From assembly GCA_027946365.1 (NCBI GenBank), contig JAPEUQ010000003.1, positions 2,108,001 through 2,172,000 on the forward strand: a stretch of 64,000 nucleotides of DNA. Reading direction: 5' to 3'. The notes below the pieces were generated by a model. The model was not told the DNA's origin. It was given only the letters and a program-made list of their open reading frames with translations, and searched no databases. Every line of letters starts with the position of its first letter. Position 1 is the first letter of the stretch. The translations under genes and the position numbers were made by a program. The DNA is from Kalmusia sp. IMI 367209. Its lineage: Eukaryota > Ascomycota > Dothideomycetes > Pleosporales > Didymosphaeriaceae. Shown piece after piece: positions 12,194 to 22,677 of this stretch.

Positions 12194-14092
12194 GGCTCTT
12201 CGCGTGCGCTAAAGATCGCAGTGCCGTCGGGGCAGCCCTCGGGACCCAGGCAGCCGTCGAGGTGGCCAAAGCATGACCGAGCTCGATGCTGGGGGATCAT
12301 GATACTTTGTGCAACGCTCTACTTACCCCTAGTCCCCGACCTAGAATAATAACAAACGCTGGGGATCTACCTGTGCATTACACACCCTGTAGTAACTCAC
12401 CGCGCAAAGCAGCACACGTATAATAATTTCTTCTCCTCTCAAGTTCAGACTGGCTCCTACAACACTAGGGCGCGTACATTCGATACACAGCGCTTTACAA
12501 CTCATTGCAGCAACTAGTGTAAAAACTGGTTCGAGCCGTATTTGTATGTACCCACACCCTGACACGACATATCGCGACTACCGCTCAAGAAGCCTTTCGT
12601 CTGTTGGTAAGCGTGGTTCCCCATACGGTTTGGTGTCGCCGACCGCGGGGTTGGGCAATCCGGGGATGCAGGGCGCGGCGGAGAGGGGGTTGTTGTTGTT
12701 CGGGGTTGTGGGGGAGTGTTGGTGGCGTTAGGTGTGTGGGAGGTGGGGTTGGGTTAGCGAAGCGTTGGTTCTCTCTCTGTGTGTGTACGTGTGTGTATGT
12801 GTGTGGTGTTGGTTGATTGAGGGGGGGGGGACTGAAACCCTCGGCGGCGCTAGAGATTGCAGTGTTGTCGGACACTTCCAGGTTTGGAATAGTCTGGGTG
12901 TAGCATGTAGCTAAGGGCTCGTTGAGGCTAAAGATTGCAGTGTAGCTGAGGATCGGCCGGGATGGAAGGCTCCAGGAAGCTAGATATGGTACGCACAAGT
13001 GCCGATGTGTTGACCGGTCTACGTTAGGAAAGAAGAATGATTGGTTGGACAGAGCGTGGCTGTGTAATCGTAGGCATTCGACTTAGCCTTGCGGCGCAGA
13101 AGAAGGGCTTACTTGAGCTGGAGGCTGCAGTGTTTCCTACTCCTACTGATGCCGTACGTAAAAAAATCATCTTTTACCGATAAATAAAGTATGTGGAGCC
13201 TAGCTAGGTGCAATATAATACGAAGAAGAGCCCGTCACAAAACCTTCTCCTGGATGTGCAAGCAGGCTGCATATATGATGCATGATAGGTTAGCTGAGCC
13301 ACGGCGAAGGGCTCGTTGGGGCTGGGAATTGCAGTGTCGTGTACTTGAAAACCTCAAGTCGCAACGACTTTCATGATTGGATTCCCTCGTATCATCCAAT
13401 TAGGGTGGTGCAGAGGAAGAGCTCATCGGGGCTAAGTATTGCAGTGTCGGTGTCTGTAGTGTTTCCTATTCGCCATAATGCCGTGAGTCGAACATGCATT
13501 GTGTACCAATTTACATGGTGCGTGGGACCTGATCAGTTGTACACCAGGAAGCGTCTAGGTAAATAGCTAAGAGCCGGGGCACATATTTCCGTCCCTGCAA
13601 GCTTTTATGGCTCCAACAAATACTCACCCGATCTAAGATTGTAGTGACTTACTCGATGGTGTTAGCGCATGTAGTGAAAAAGTGCGGCTTTGCGCTGCTC
13701 TACGTTACTCTGCTTTCACCTATACAATAGAATAAGAGCCTGACTCCGTAGTCTTAGGCGTGCAAGTAGTCTGCACATGTATAATACATGATAATCTAGT
13801 CAAGGTACGATGAAGGGCTCGTTGGGGCGTACAATGTCGTGGCTATCAGGGCGTTGTTCATTCTAAGGCTGCAGCAAGGCATACAGCTCTGTATCCTTAA
13901 CCAACTAAGGCTAGGTAAAGCGTGTGTGGCTAGTGCGGAGAAGGGGCTATATAGCCTGAGGCATTATATCAGCCTTGTAATGTAGAGCGAAGGGTTCATC
14001 AGCGCTAAAGAATGCAGTGCGGATAAGAGAAATGAGCACAATCTCATCTTCATGGTGCAAAGAGAGGGCTAGTTTGAGTTAGAAATTTGCAC
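12194..14092. repeat. Array of ~10 degenerate copies of a ~30-bp motif
   Basis: A motif close to GGGCTCGTTGGGGCTAA followed by AGATTGCAGTGT recurs at about 12194-12223, 12838-12864, 12915-12943, 13105-13133, 13309-13336, 13419-13447, 13621-13646, 13815-13840, 13991-14019 and 14065-14092. The GATTGCAGTG part is best conserved and the 5' half drifts. Two copies sit inside a longer shared unit: about 13256-13336 resembles about 13761-13840, including TGCAAG, a TCTGC/GCTGC step and a (T)ATGATGCATGATA or ATAATACATGATA stretch. A second shared piece, TGTTTCCTA then ATGCCGT, follows the copies at 13105 and 13419. All copies share one orientation. A short GT microsatellite lies at about 12778-12808. 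There is no associated gene; this looks like a decayed tandem or dispersed repeat. Confidence 0.6.
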
Positions 14093-14383
14093 ACTACCTT
14101 GGCCCAGATTTGACGAATCTCAGAAAGACGGTGTCTGACAGCCAGAATAGCTAATGATAGGAACTAGCTGTGGCAGGTCGACTTTTGACACTAGTATCTA
14201 AACCGCAAAGCGACTCACACTGCAGTGGCCTAAGCGGGCGTTACGGCCTCGGACGAAGGTGCAGTTGGAACCGCGATGATGCGGTCCTCTTAAGTAACTC
14301 ATGAGGTATATACTTTGTTATCTACGTTTACTTTCTGTCTTTCTATCTGTATTGCACCGTGCGTTGTTTCGAATAGCAGCTAG

Positions 14384-14545
14384 TTTAACGTCCTACTTGA
14401 GGCGGTAATGAATCAAGGAAATGGAGACATCATGTTGTTACTGCTTGAAACTTGTGAAGATAATAGTACAAGGTTGCAAAGGAACACCGTCGCTGCATTT
14501 CTCAACCACCCGAACTTGGTTGAAAAATCTGTACAATCACGATAA
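14384..14545 (+). pseudogene. Possible relic of a fungal NLR-type repeat protein
   Basis: A 53-residue open stretch between stop codons reads ...LLEAVMNQGNGDIMLLLLETC.... This resembles, from memory, the AAxNxGNGxxVMxLLL repeats at the C termini of fungal STAND/NLR-like proteins. It is flanked by stop codons and degenerate DNA. A second open patch at about 14694-14832 (ending RVERKRC) might be another scrap. Could be chance; treat as weak. Confidence 0.25.
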
Positions 14546-15851
14546 TAGCATTGTGAATTTCGAATGAACTTTTCAGGCCACGACGACCTTTGTCGCCCCC
14601 CTGACTTATTTTCTCGAATAACATGATGCTCATCTGTCGGTAAGTAATTTTCCGGGTGATTTAGTGATACATGCCGCTGTCTGCAAAAATCAACGTCTTG
14701 ATGTGATGGAGGCCATGAGCAAGAAGAGTGACTCGGTCGCTTATTTAGCGGTACTACAAGCTATCAACTCAATAAAAGCTGACATTCTTGAGGTTTTAAT
14801 CCATATGCGTGTGGAAAGGAAACGTTGTTAAAAACGGGGTCTTTGGAAAGAAGCTGGAGAAAAGACTTCCCTGGTAGGACGGCTGTGCCACATCATATCG
14901 TTCGTATATGGTTAGATACTAACCAAATCTATTGTTTTTCAACAATATAAGCTGAAAGTAAATTGTCAGGATCTGCTTAGCTGTCTAAGTACGACTGAGT
15001 GATAGGTTGAGTAGTTTCTCAACCGTATCTTTAGAGTTTACAATACATGCTAATAATTCCGCACGACAAGATTGGGCAATCTCACGATTCGTGGAGCATA
15101 AGACTATTAAGCGTTGACCATTCGCTTGTATTTGAGCGTATCTGACTTCAATTTTGTCACTAATGTGGGGCCTTCTTCTGATAAGGGTTATGCGAGGTCG
15201 TGAGCTGATGTAATATTTTGTGTGGGTAGAGACCTGAGTACCGCACAGAGCGCAATGGAATTGGTTAATTATAAAGCATACATTCTGCATTGACTGGGAT
15301 ATGGCGTCATGTGGTCTGGATTATTCCTATGGAAAGAGAGATAAAGGAAGAGTAGATATCACGTGAGGGAAGTGGTCGGATGGTCAAGCAGATATTTAAG
15401 AGGCAGATATATACGCGAATATATATTTGTGTGAATAGAGAAGGCTTTAATGGGCCATAATTTGCATATTCAGATATACTGTTCGTACATGGCTTTGTTG
15501 AAGTTCTATAGGAATATAACTGATTTGCGTTCGTTGAGATTTTCCTGGGAGAATCGTCGAATGTACGCAAGCGAGACATTATTAACCTTTTCTAGCGCAC
15601 TATACAGTCTCTATTTTTAATCTCACCCTGGTATTGCTATGCCAATGGTTGTTGAAATTTATACCCACGCAAGCGATAAGTGACGAACAAAACCATTGTC
15701 CAACAGGAAACATCGGCCAAATAGCGGTCTGAAGTGAATATAAAAGATGACCCTACCCCATTCAACTCCAGTGTATTCATCGCTGAATAGTGAGCACAGT
15801 CGAGCATCCTAATTCCAGCCGGAATCCAGCGCTTCCTATTTGTCATACACC
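14546..15851. other. AT-rich intergenic region
   Basis: AT-rich DNA with two anonymous minus-strand ORFs (14985-15290, 101 codons; 15307-15579, 90 codons). Neither shows a recognisable domain, signal peptide or composition that sets it apart from chance. No terminal repeats of a transposon were found by eye. Confidence 0.35.
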
Positions 15852-16355
15852 ATGCATCTTCCCATCACCTTCCTTGCTGTTGTTGCAATCAATAACCTTA
15901 ACCTCCAAGCTCAGGCTACTGAAGTCCCTGATGGTATGTGCAAAGTCATCCGCTACAAAAATGGTACAAACTTTCCAACTCTTGGATTAAAAGCTCCGCC
16001 GCAACAATTGTCGTTCACGACTCGCAAAGGACCAAGCGTTCTAATCCTTCCCCTCTAGAGCGTAGGGCCATGTTCGCTGTCTCTGCACTTAGAAAACGCC
16101 GCACTGATTGCTGGGAATACCAGCTGGATGCATTCAACGTTGATGGACTAGCCGCCGTAAGTCGCCCTCCTCACCTGCTAGATCATCTTAAATCTTTGCC
16201 TATCTAACATCGAAGATCTCGCCGAAAATGTATGCGGCAACGGGCACGACCTACCCGCCCCATCTGATGCAACTGTCAGCATCCAGTTGATCTTATGGGG
16301 CGCAAACTCATACTATTGTATCGATCAGGCCAGCAGAAGCGGTACTTGTGACTGA
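15852..16355 (+). CDS. Small secreted protein, candidate effector-like
   Basis: Best model: exons 15852-15933, 16059-16160, 16216-16355, giving 107 residues. The N terminus MHLPITFLAVVAINN... is a good signal peptide. A dibasic RKRR before TDCWEY suggests Kex2 processing of a short pro-region. The predicted mature part has four cysteines (DCWEY, NVCGNG, YYCID, GTCD). Intron 1 has CTAAT and a pyrimidine tract before CTAG. Intron 2 needs a weak GTCGCC donor at 16161 to hold frame; the stronger GTAAGT donor at 16157 would put exon 3 out of frame and end it early. A one-base error or mutation is therefore also possible. No family recognised. The exact splice is uncertain; a secreted small protein gene is likely. 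Confidence 0.5.
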
Positions 16356-17068
16356 GACGATATATACTAGGAGATTGGTCAGATGGATGCAAAGTGTAAA
16401 CGGTATGAAGCTAGCTGGTTTAGATGGCCAGGTAGCTTTGAGATTGTTGAGAAGGTGAGGAGCGATGACCAGGTTTGCTCATGTTCACACGTCGTCAATG
16501 AGCCACATGTCCTCTTGATACAAGCTCACTAGCTTGTCAATGGTCAAACACTACAGTGCCTATGTTCACCATAGGAAGCCTACGAAGTTCATCGTCAATG
16601 TTTGGAAACTAACCCCCAAAATACCGGAAGCAGACATCTTGAGCTCATTGGCGGCTTACTGTTAAAAATTCATGATTGATTGTTGGCTGCCCGGCGATAG
16701 TGTGAATACCACCACGCAAGGACAAGCTTCTGCTTACATGACTAAAAATCTCAGATGCTCGTTTCTAACTTGGCATCCAAGATTCCCTTCTTGATAGACA
16801 CTATTATACACGAATGTGACTCGTCAATTGGCTTTCACATTCTATCCTCTCGTACCTTGCGTCATGCGCACGGACCAATAGTCAAGCTTATCCTGAAAAG
16901 GTAAGTTACACGCGTGAAAATGATCGTCAATCTTGCTTACAAACAACGAAAAGCACATGTTGATGGTGCAGGGACAATATATCATGCTTAAAACCTCACT
17001 AAACCGGTAACTAAAGTGATAAAACTTTTCTTCCATTTGGTTGCAGCCCTTCTGCCACGAAAATTGCT
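16356..17068. other. Intergenic region before the alpha/beta hydrolase
   Basis: No gene seen. A possible splice acceptor (GGTTGCAG at about 17039-17046) just upstream of the hydrolase ATG leaves room for a short upstream exon, but no convincing one was found. Confidence 0.3.
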
Positions 17069-17959
17069 ATGCAATCAATCAATACGCAACTTCTGGAGGT
17101 CCACTACCTCGACATCGGCCCACACGATGGCTGGCCCATAATCCTTTCGCATGGGTTTCCCTATGATATCCATGCATACGATGAAGTTGCGCCTCTCCTT
17201 CAAGAAGCCGGTGCTCGCGTCATCATACCCTACACACGAGGCTACGGACTTACGCGTTTTCTCTCCCCAGATACTATGCGAAGTGGCCAACAAGCAGCCT
17301 TGGCAACCGATATAATTAGTCTCATGGATGCCCTTAATATTCCAAAAGCTATTCTTGCGGGCTTTGACTGGGGAGGCCTGGCATCATGCGTAGCAGCTGC
17401 GTTGTTCCCAGATCGCGTGGCAGGTCTGGTGTCGTACGCGGGTTATGACATTGCAGATGTGGAGGGCCAGAAGCATGCTGTTGTGCCTTCGCTGGAGCGG
17501 GTCATGTGGTACCAGCATCTATTCCAGAGCGAACGAGGAAGAGAGTGTCTTCTCAATAACCGGCGCGACTTGTGTAAGCTCCTATGGGAAGAGTGGTCAC
17601 CGAATTATAAAGACATCAACTCGGAGTTCGCAAAAACTGCGCCCGCTTTCGATAACCCCGACTTTGTTGATGTGGTGATACATTGTTATCGCTTTCATCT
17701 GGGAAATGAGCCTGGAGACCCAGCGTTAGACCATCTTGAGTCGCGACTAGCAAGGAAGCCGGCGATAACTGTGCCTACCATTACACTGGATGGATTTGAA
17801 GACCCGTTGAAGCCTGGAGGGTCCGCATCGCATGCAAAATTCTTCATAGGCAGACATGAACGGAGAGAAGTGCAGTGTGGTCATGCTTTTCCTCTTGAGG
17901 CTCCCAAAGAATTCGCAGATGCTATCATTAAGGTACACGAGTGGTCTGAGAGCAATTAA
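17069..17959 (+). CDS. Alpha/beta hydrolase, epoxide hydrolase/dehalogenase type
   Basis: Single-exon, 296-residue alpha/beta-fold hydrolase. HGFP (residues 28-31) fits the oxyanion-hole HG motif. The nucleophile elbow is GFDWGG, with Asp at about residue 100. Asp rather than Ser points to the epoxide hydrolase/haloalkane dehalogenase branch. RGYG at about 57-60 and the catalytic His in CGHAFPLEAP (about residue 272) are in place, and an acidic residue lies in the LDGFEDP segment. The length is typical. No signal peptide, so probably cytosolic. Substrate cannot be told; detoxification or secondary metabolism is possible. The start at 17069 is the first in-frame ATG and gives a family-like N terminus. 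Confidence 0.85.
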   Translation: MQSINTQLLEVHYLDIGPHDGWPIILSHGFPYDIHAYDEVAPLLQEAGARVIIPYTRGYGLTRFLSPDTMRSGQQAALATDIISLMDALNIPKAILAGFDWGGLASCVAAALFPDRVAGLVSYAGYDIADVEGQKHAVVPSLERVMWYQHLFQSERGRECLLNNRRDLCKLLWEEWSPNYKDINSEFAKTAPAFDNPDFVDVVIHCYRFHLGNEPGDPALDHLESRLARKPAITVPTITLDGFEDPLKPGGSASHAKFFIGRHERREVQCGHAFPLEAPKEFADAIIKVHEWSESN

Positions 17960-19039
17960 CATGATAGGTGACGGATGATGAGTTGGTATTTGAAAGGGGA
18001 AATTTATGATTAAATTTACCAGTTCTGGTGTCAGAGAAACGGAACAGATATTGCTATCGTTTCAACTTGCAAGGAATTACCGACTCATACATAAACATAT
18101 ATTTGAGCGCTGCCTGCCCCAGTGGCTTTCGTAGGGATTAGGCACATTTCAATGCAATCTTTCAATGCGATACATTCGATGTTGAATCAAAGGTGGGGCC
18201 GGAAACTCGTTCCATCAGCGCCAGCTTACCTTGGCGTATGACGATCATGATATTCTTTCGTTCTCGATATCTGCATTTGACTTCGGTATTTCTACCGTAT
18301 ACATCAACGTCGGTGCGGACAATTGCTTCATGAAGAGTTCCGACTGGCGGGCAGTACTCTCTGCGAGGCGCGAGGCTGCGCTAAAATCCATCGCGCGGCC
18401 CCCACATAAACTTGCGCCTCTCAGGCCAACCACACATTCAAGCTTTGTCCCCGGTTTTGAGCCTCACAAAGCAACCACAATGGCGATCTTCGGGTTTCGG
18501 AAAGATCTTACGCGATGCGAAAGGCGCAGGTAACACACGGCGCTGATTCGAGCACTTGCATAAACGTCATTGCACTTGTTTTAAGCTTATTTTTGGGTGG
18601 AAAGGATCCCATGTGCTGAAATCTGGGGTAGCGCATTGCGAAAACCTCATAGGCAATGACGTAGAGTCGCTAAATAAGGGTCTAGTTGCGGTGCGGAGGT
18701 GGAGGACACAGCGGCTTACCACCAATAGCATTGTGCACAAGTCACGATGTGAACTTGAACGGGCATGAACGAGGGCTTGGTGTTCCGAAATTATGTTCAG
18801 CATGGCAATCAATCTCGTATGCACCGTGGCTCGACGAAGCCACAGTGACGATGAATCATACGACACCACCTTTTCGAGAGTTAGCAGTACTCTCAAACTC
18901 AGTATAAAGAGTCTCTGGATGCAACCGCAAAATAGCATCAGACAGCAGTCACCTTCCAACTCACCCAACAATCAGCAAGCAATCATCTTTCTCCAACAAC
19001 ATCCCAACCCTCAATTCCTTGATAAATCCGACATACAAA
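17960..19039. other. Intergenic region
   Basis: About 1.1 kb with only short, overlapping ORFs on both strands. The last ~100 nt, CA/CT-rich (CAACATCCCAACCC...), look like the leader of the secreted-protein gene that follows. Confidence 0.35.
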
Positions 19040-19579
19040 ATGCAGCCCTCTACTGCCCTCGCCTTCTTCGCTCTCGCATCAAGCGCCCTCGCAAACCCAC
19101 TGAAGACGAAACTGAGGCCCCGCGACCCCAACACTTTCGAGCTTTTCGCCGTCCATCAACATTCCTCTAGCAATTGCCTCCCCGTAGGCTGCGTACCCGT
19201 CGATGTCTACTCCGGTTCGCCTTAACCTAGCCCTTTGTCCTCGACTTTAACTGACCTCCTTCTAGTATTCATAGCCCACGACTGCAACGGCGGCGGCTGC
19301 GGTAGCCAAGGCGTCGGTGCTCCATATGACGACTCCTGGTGCGACGTCGACCTCCAAGTATGCGACCGCACGGTAAAACTCGTGTCCAAAGGTGACGGCG
19401 ACTGCAAGCGCGCGTTCAATCTCAAGTCGGATATGAATGGACAGCCGTATGCGACTATCATGGAGGGAGATGAGGTAGTAGGATCGTGCTCAGTGGACTT
19501 CACGCAGTATTATAATGAGCAGTGTGGGACTATGCATGCTGAGGGGCAGAGCAAGGTGTATTGCCATTTCGACAAATAG
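19040..19579 (+). CDS. Small secreted cysteine-rich protein (10 Cys)
   Basis: Two exons, 19040-19214 and 19266-19579, give 162 residues. The start MQPSTALAFFALASSALA is a clear signal peptide, followed by NPLKTKLRPRD. The mature part carries ten cysteines (NCLPVGC, HDCNGGGC, SWC, QVC, GDC, GSC, EQC, VYC), an even number that suits five disulfides. The intron uses a GTTCGC donor, an unusual but GT-type site, and a CTTCTAG acceptor; splicing restores VFIAHDCNGG in frame. The leader just upstream is CA-rich. No named family recognised. The small size, secretion signal and high Cys content fit fungal apoplastic effectors or antimicrobial proteins, but function is unknown. Confidence 0.75.
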
Positions 19580-19841
19580 ATGATGAAGTTGGGTGGAAGG
19601 GCTGTAATTTGTACGATAATCTTGTTCAACTGTTCATATTCTATCTCTGAAGTAAATAATGCATATTGTGGATATATCTCTGCCTTGAAGTCACAACGGT
19701 GCATTTTCTCGAAACCAGCTCCTAAATTCAATGGGGAAATAGGCTCGTATTCCCTCAAGAGGCACAGTTCATCATGAAAGATCCACAAGATCTGCAAAGC
19801 GCCGCTATTCGCAAATAATTTACTCTTAGCAATCTACCTCG

Positions 19842-20303
19842 CTAACTACTACACAGCAAGCGCCTGTATCGACACCCATGGAATTGCGCAAGAACATCGG
19901 CACCAAATTGCTGCGGTACATCCGGCTCAATCAAACCTGTGAAGACGCTGTCCACAGTCATGCCTCGCATGAAGTCAAAGTCCGCATTACGTCCACCAAA
20001 TGCGTTCGCATAGTAGCTCGCCATCGCTTCGTTGACTGCTTTTGTTGCGGCGTACGTGAGGCTACGACTAGGAAGTACCGAGTTGATGTTATATGTTGAT
20101 ATGTAGTTGATGTATTATACATGGCACTTACGCTTCAGGTGCACATCGTGAGCTGTCCGTCGAAGACATAAAAACAATTCGCGGTCAAGCTGAGAGATTA
20201 GAGATAGGGATTGTGTGTTGGTGCAAGTGTCTAAGGTGTTGCAGCCCCGCAAGGCTAGATTGGTTGCGATTGCGCGGCCGATGCCTCTGCTGGCGCCGGT
20301 CAT
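19842..20303 (-). pseudogene. Truncated short-chain dehydrogenase/reductase
   Basis: Reading the minus strand, KTAVMTGASRGIGRAIATNLALRG gives the TGxxxGIG cofactor loop of a classical NAD(P)-dependent SDR. About 150 nt further on, in another frame, INSVLPSRSLTYAATKAVNEA gives the Ser and the YxxxK catalytic pair, followed by a plausible C-terminal part. The region between, normally ~90 residues with the NNAG motif, is missing or scrambled, and the whole locus is under half the length of a normal SDR (~250 residues). A GTAAGT-like donor lies between the halves, so splicing could join them, but the product would lack the central fold. Best read as a deleted pseudogene. Confidence 0.6.
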
Positions 20304-20766
20304 GACTGCCGTCTTGCTTGATAAGTCTTAGTCGCATGATCACATAATCTGTTGTATACGCGAAAAAGGGTTATTGAGTTAGTTGAGTAACGTAATTCAT
20401 CTCAGTGTTGAAGAAGAGCTGAAGATTTGGGAGCGTTTCGTGGACGATAATATAAGCGATGTTTGGCACTGATGGTAACCCTGTTGCTCTCCGAAAATGC
20501 CGTCTTTCTCGAAATAAGGCCGCACTGTAGTGTCTGCGTAATAATCTGTGACTTAGAAAGGCAGGTATCGTTCATTGGTCAGTCTGTTGCTGCAGCTGCA
20601 TATGCAAATTAATAATCTGCTGATTCACCATTAGAATAGCCGACAGCTAGCTATACTTATCCTACATTTCGATAGCGAGCGATATATCCTTATGACCTCT
20701 CTATACAACAAATTTAACAATATCCTACAATCGAAAAGGAGCCAAACAATAGACAAACTACAGAAA
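20304..20766. other. Intergenic region
   Basis: AT-rich spacer between the SDR relic and the 3' end of the PQQ-type gene. Nothing recognised. Confidence 0.3.
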
Positions 20767-22677
20767 TTACAACTCATCTCTGAGCCTGTCTAACTCGCCA
20801 GCCTGCCTCTCTAGCTCCTCTATCTTCTTTCTCAGGTCCTCTTTGCTCTTTGCTAATTCCGATTTCTTACTCTCTAACTCCACGTCCTCCTCCGTCTCCG
20901 CAACAACACCACTTTCGTCGCTTGCCGGCGTCAACTTCCACACATGCATGCTTCCATTATGCGGCGGCTCTAGACCACCGTACCCGGTCCCGAATAGCAC
21001 ATAATCCTTCACTACCGCAATCCCCGCATGGAAAAAGTCATCTAGAATCGTCTCCCGTATGATCTCACCAGTATTCTTGTTAAGGGCAATAAAACTTCCC
21101 GGCGCCTCTGTGAAAAAGCTCTCCGCAGACCAATTTCCCGTCACACCCGTGAGCACTACATCGTTGACGACGACGGGTATGACGGTACTGGAGGTGTTTC
21201 GCGGGGCGGCAGTTATCCATTTCGTACTTCCATCTTTCAGATTTACCGCGCCGAACGCACTGTTCGTGATAGTGCTATTGTCAGGTAAGGTGAAGTTTAC
21301 ACGGTTGGAGTTTATAGCCGTGTAATATACGGTTTGACTGTCAATGGCAACACCCCAGCTCAAACCGCCCTCTAGTCCACCTGGCGCCGCGGCGACAGCC
21401 CACTGCACGGTACCCGTCTGTGCACTGAAAGCGTACAAATTTCCACTCTTCTGGCCTGCGACGACGACGTCTTTACGGCCGGGCGTGTACTCTGACCCGA
21501 GCACGAAGGTAGGAGCCATACCAAAATCGGTGTCGTTGCCAATGTTTTTGGGACAGTTAGGACCAGGGGGTTGGTTGGGGTCGGTTCCTGGGAATATGCC
21601 GGGGACGCAGGCGGAGTTCCAGGCATCTAGAGGGCCGAGCGTACGGTACCAGTTGATCTCCCCGGTGTCGATGTCGAGCGCGAGGACGGAGGTCTGGTAA
21701 ACGTTTCGCGGCAGACAAGGCTCGTTGGCGAGATGCTCTAACTGCACAGCGAGATTCTTGTTTGCGTCTTGGCATTCTTCGAATTCGGGCGGGAGGGAGA
21801 ATAATTGGCCTGTGCCGATGAAGACTTGGTTGCGAATGGGGTCGATGGAAGGCTGGGAACCCCAGACCGATGCGCCGGAGATGTTAGCGGCGTTGGGCGG
21901 GATCATATGTGTGGTCCATACGAGGGAGAGGCGGCCATGGCGGAACTCTAGTGCGTGCATTGAGCCGTGGTGCGATGGTTCGTAGCTGGGGTCAAGGACG
22001 GGGAGGCCAGATTCGGCGGTGGAGACGCCGAAGAAGAGGCGGTGGTTGTAGAGGGTAGGGGACTGTGTGAGCATGGAGAGCGGATGGTTACCGAGTTCGA
22101 GAGTGTCGATCACTTTGCCAGTATGTTTGTTTACGGCAATGACCAGGGCTCTCGCGAGTGTTCCAGTGAATAGCACGTCTCCATCACTGACAGGTGTGTT
22201 GCGAGATGCGAGCGAGACGCCCGATGTAGCGAATGCACCGCTGCTGCCCTTGACTTCTAGAATCAGTTCCGTAATGTTCAGTCTCCAGAGCGTCTTGCAA
22301 GCTTTGTAATCGAGAGCCACAAGTAGCCCACTAAACGTTGGGTAGTAAGCAATGCCATCCTCGATAAGTGGCGCAGCGCTGACGCCAGGCTCGTACTTCT
22401 TCTGGCAGACGGAGTCAAGGGTATTCACGTTGTCGATGTTGATGAGAGCATCTGTGCCGGCCCAATGATTATTGTAGATGTCGGCGCCGAAACCTAACCA
22501 GTTGCCTTCTTTGCTGGGGGGCGGTCGCGATGCCGGTATCTGAGGAACTGGATCGCAAATGGAAACATCTGAGGCATCCGAATCAGCATAGATAGGATAA
22601 TGCTCGCCAGCAAGAACGGCGGTAACGCCGAAGCAAAGAGTAATTAGAATGTTGCGACGGGTAGCGAATGACCCCAT
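20767..22677 (-). CDS. Secreted PQQ-type beta-propeller dehydrogenase-like protein
   Basis: Single-exon, 636 residues. Residues 1-23 (ending TAVLA) form a signal peptide. The body has repeated blades typical of quinoprotein alcohol/polyvinyl-alcohol dehydrogenase-like propellers: ALDIDTGEINWYRTLG, AFSAQTGTVQWAV, ALNKNTGEIIRE, and WGSQPSIDP. Several NxT/S sequons suit a secreted glycoprotein. No CxxCH heme site is present, so if it is an oxidoreductase it is not a quinohemoprotein with its own cytochrome domain. After the last blade (LTPASDES...) comes a ~40-residue charged coiled coil (KKSELAKSKEDLRKKIEELE...), unusual at the end of such a protein. Whether it binds PQQ is not shown. Confidence 0.75.
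   Translation of the reverse strand: MGSFATRRNILITLCFGVTAVLAGEHYPIYADSDASDVSICDPVPQIPASRPPPSKEGNWLGFGADIYNNHWAGTDALINIDNVNTLDSVCQKKYEPGVSAAPLIEDGIAYYPTFSGLLVALDYKACKTLWRLNITELILEVKGSSGAFATSGVSLASRNTPVSDGDVLFTGTLARALVIAVNKHTGKVIDTLELGNHPLSMLTQSPTLYNHRLFFGVSTAESGLPVLDPSYEPSHHGSMHALEFRHGRLSLVWTTHMIPPNAANISGASVWGSQPSIDPIRNQVFIGTGQLFSLPPEFEECQDANKNLAVQLEHLANEPCLPRNVYQTSVLALDIDTGEINWYRTLGPLDAWNSACVPGIFPGTDPNQPPGPNCPKNIGNDTDFGMAPTFVLGSEYTPGRKDVVVAGQKSGNLYAFSAQTGTVQWAVAAAPGGLEGGLSWGVAIDSQTVYYTAINSNRVNFTLPDNSTITNSAFGAVNLKDGSTKWITAAPRNTSSTVIPVVVNDVVLTGVTGNWSAESFFTEAPGSFIALNKNTGEIIRETILDDFFHAGIAVVKDYVLFGTGYGGLEPPHNGSMHVWKLTPASDESGVVAETEEDVELESKKSELAKSKEDLRKKIEELERQAGELDRLRDEL

Noticed and set aside
12525..12545. 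Possible tRNA B box (GGTTCGAGCC)
   Set aside because: No matching A box, no cloverleaf and no acceptor stem upstream.
12585..12998. 137-codon minus-strand ORF rich in Pro/Thr/His
   Set aside because: Produced by the GT/G-rich low-complexity tract; no support as a gene.
12194..14092. CRISPR-like array
   Set aside because: Eukaryotic context, irregular spacing and strongly diverged copies.
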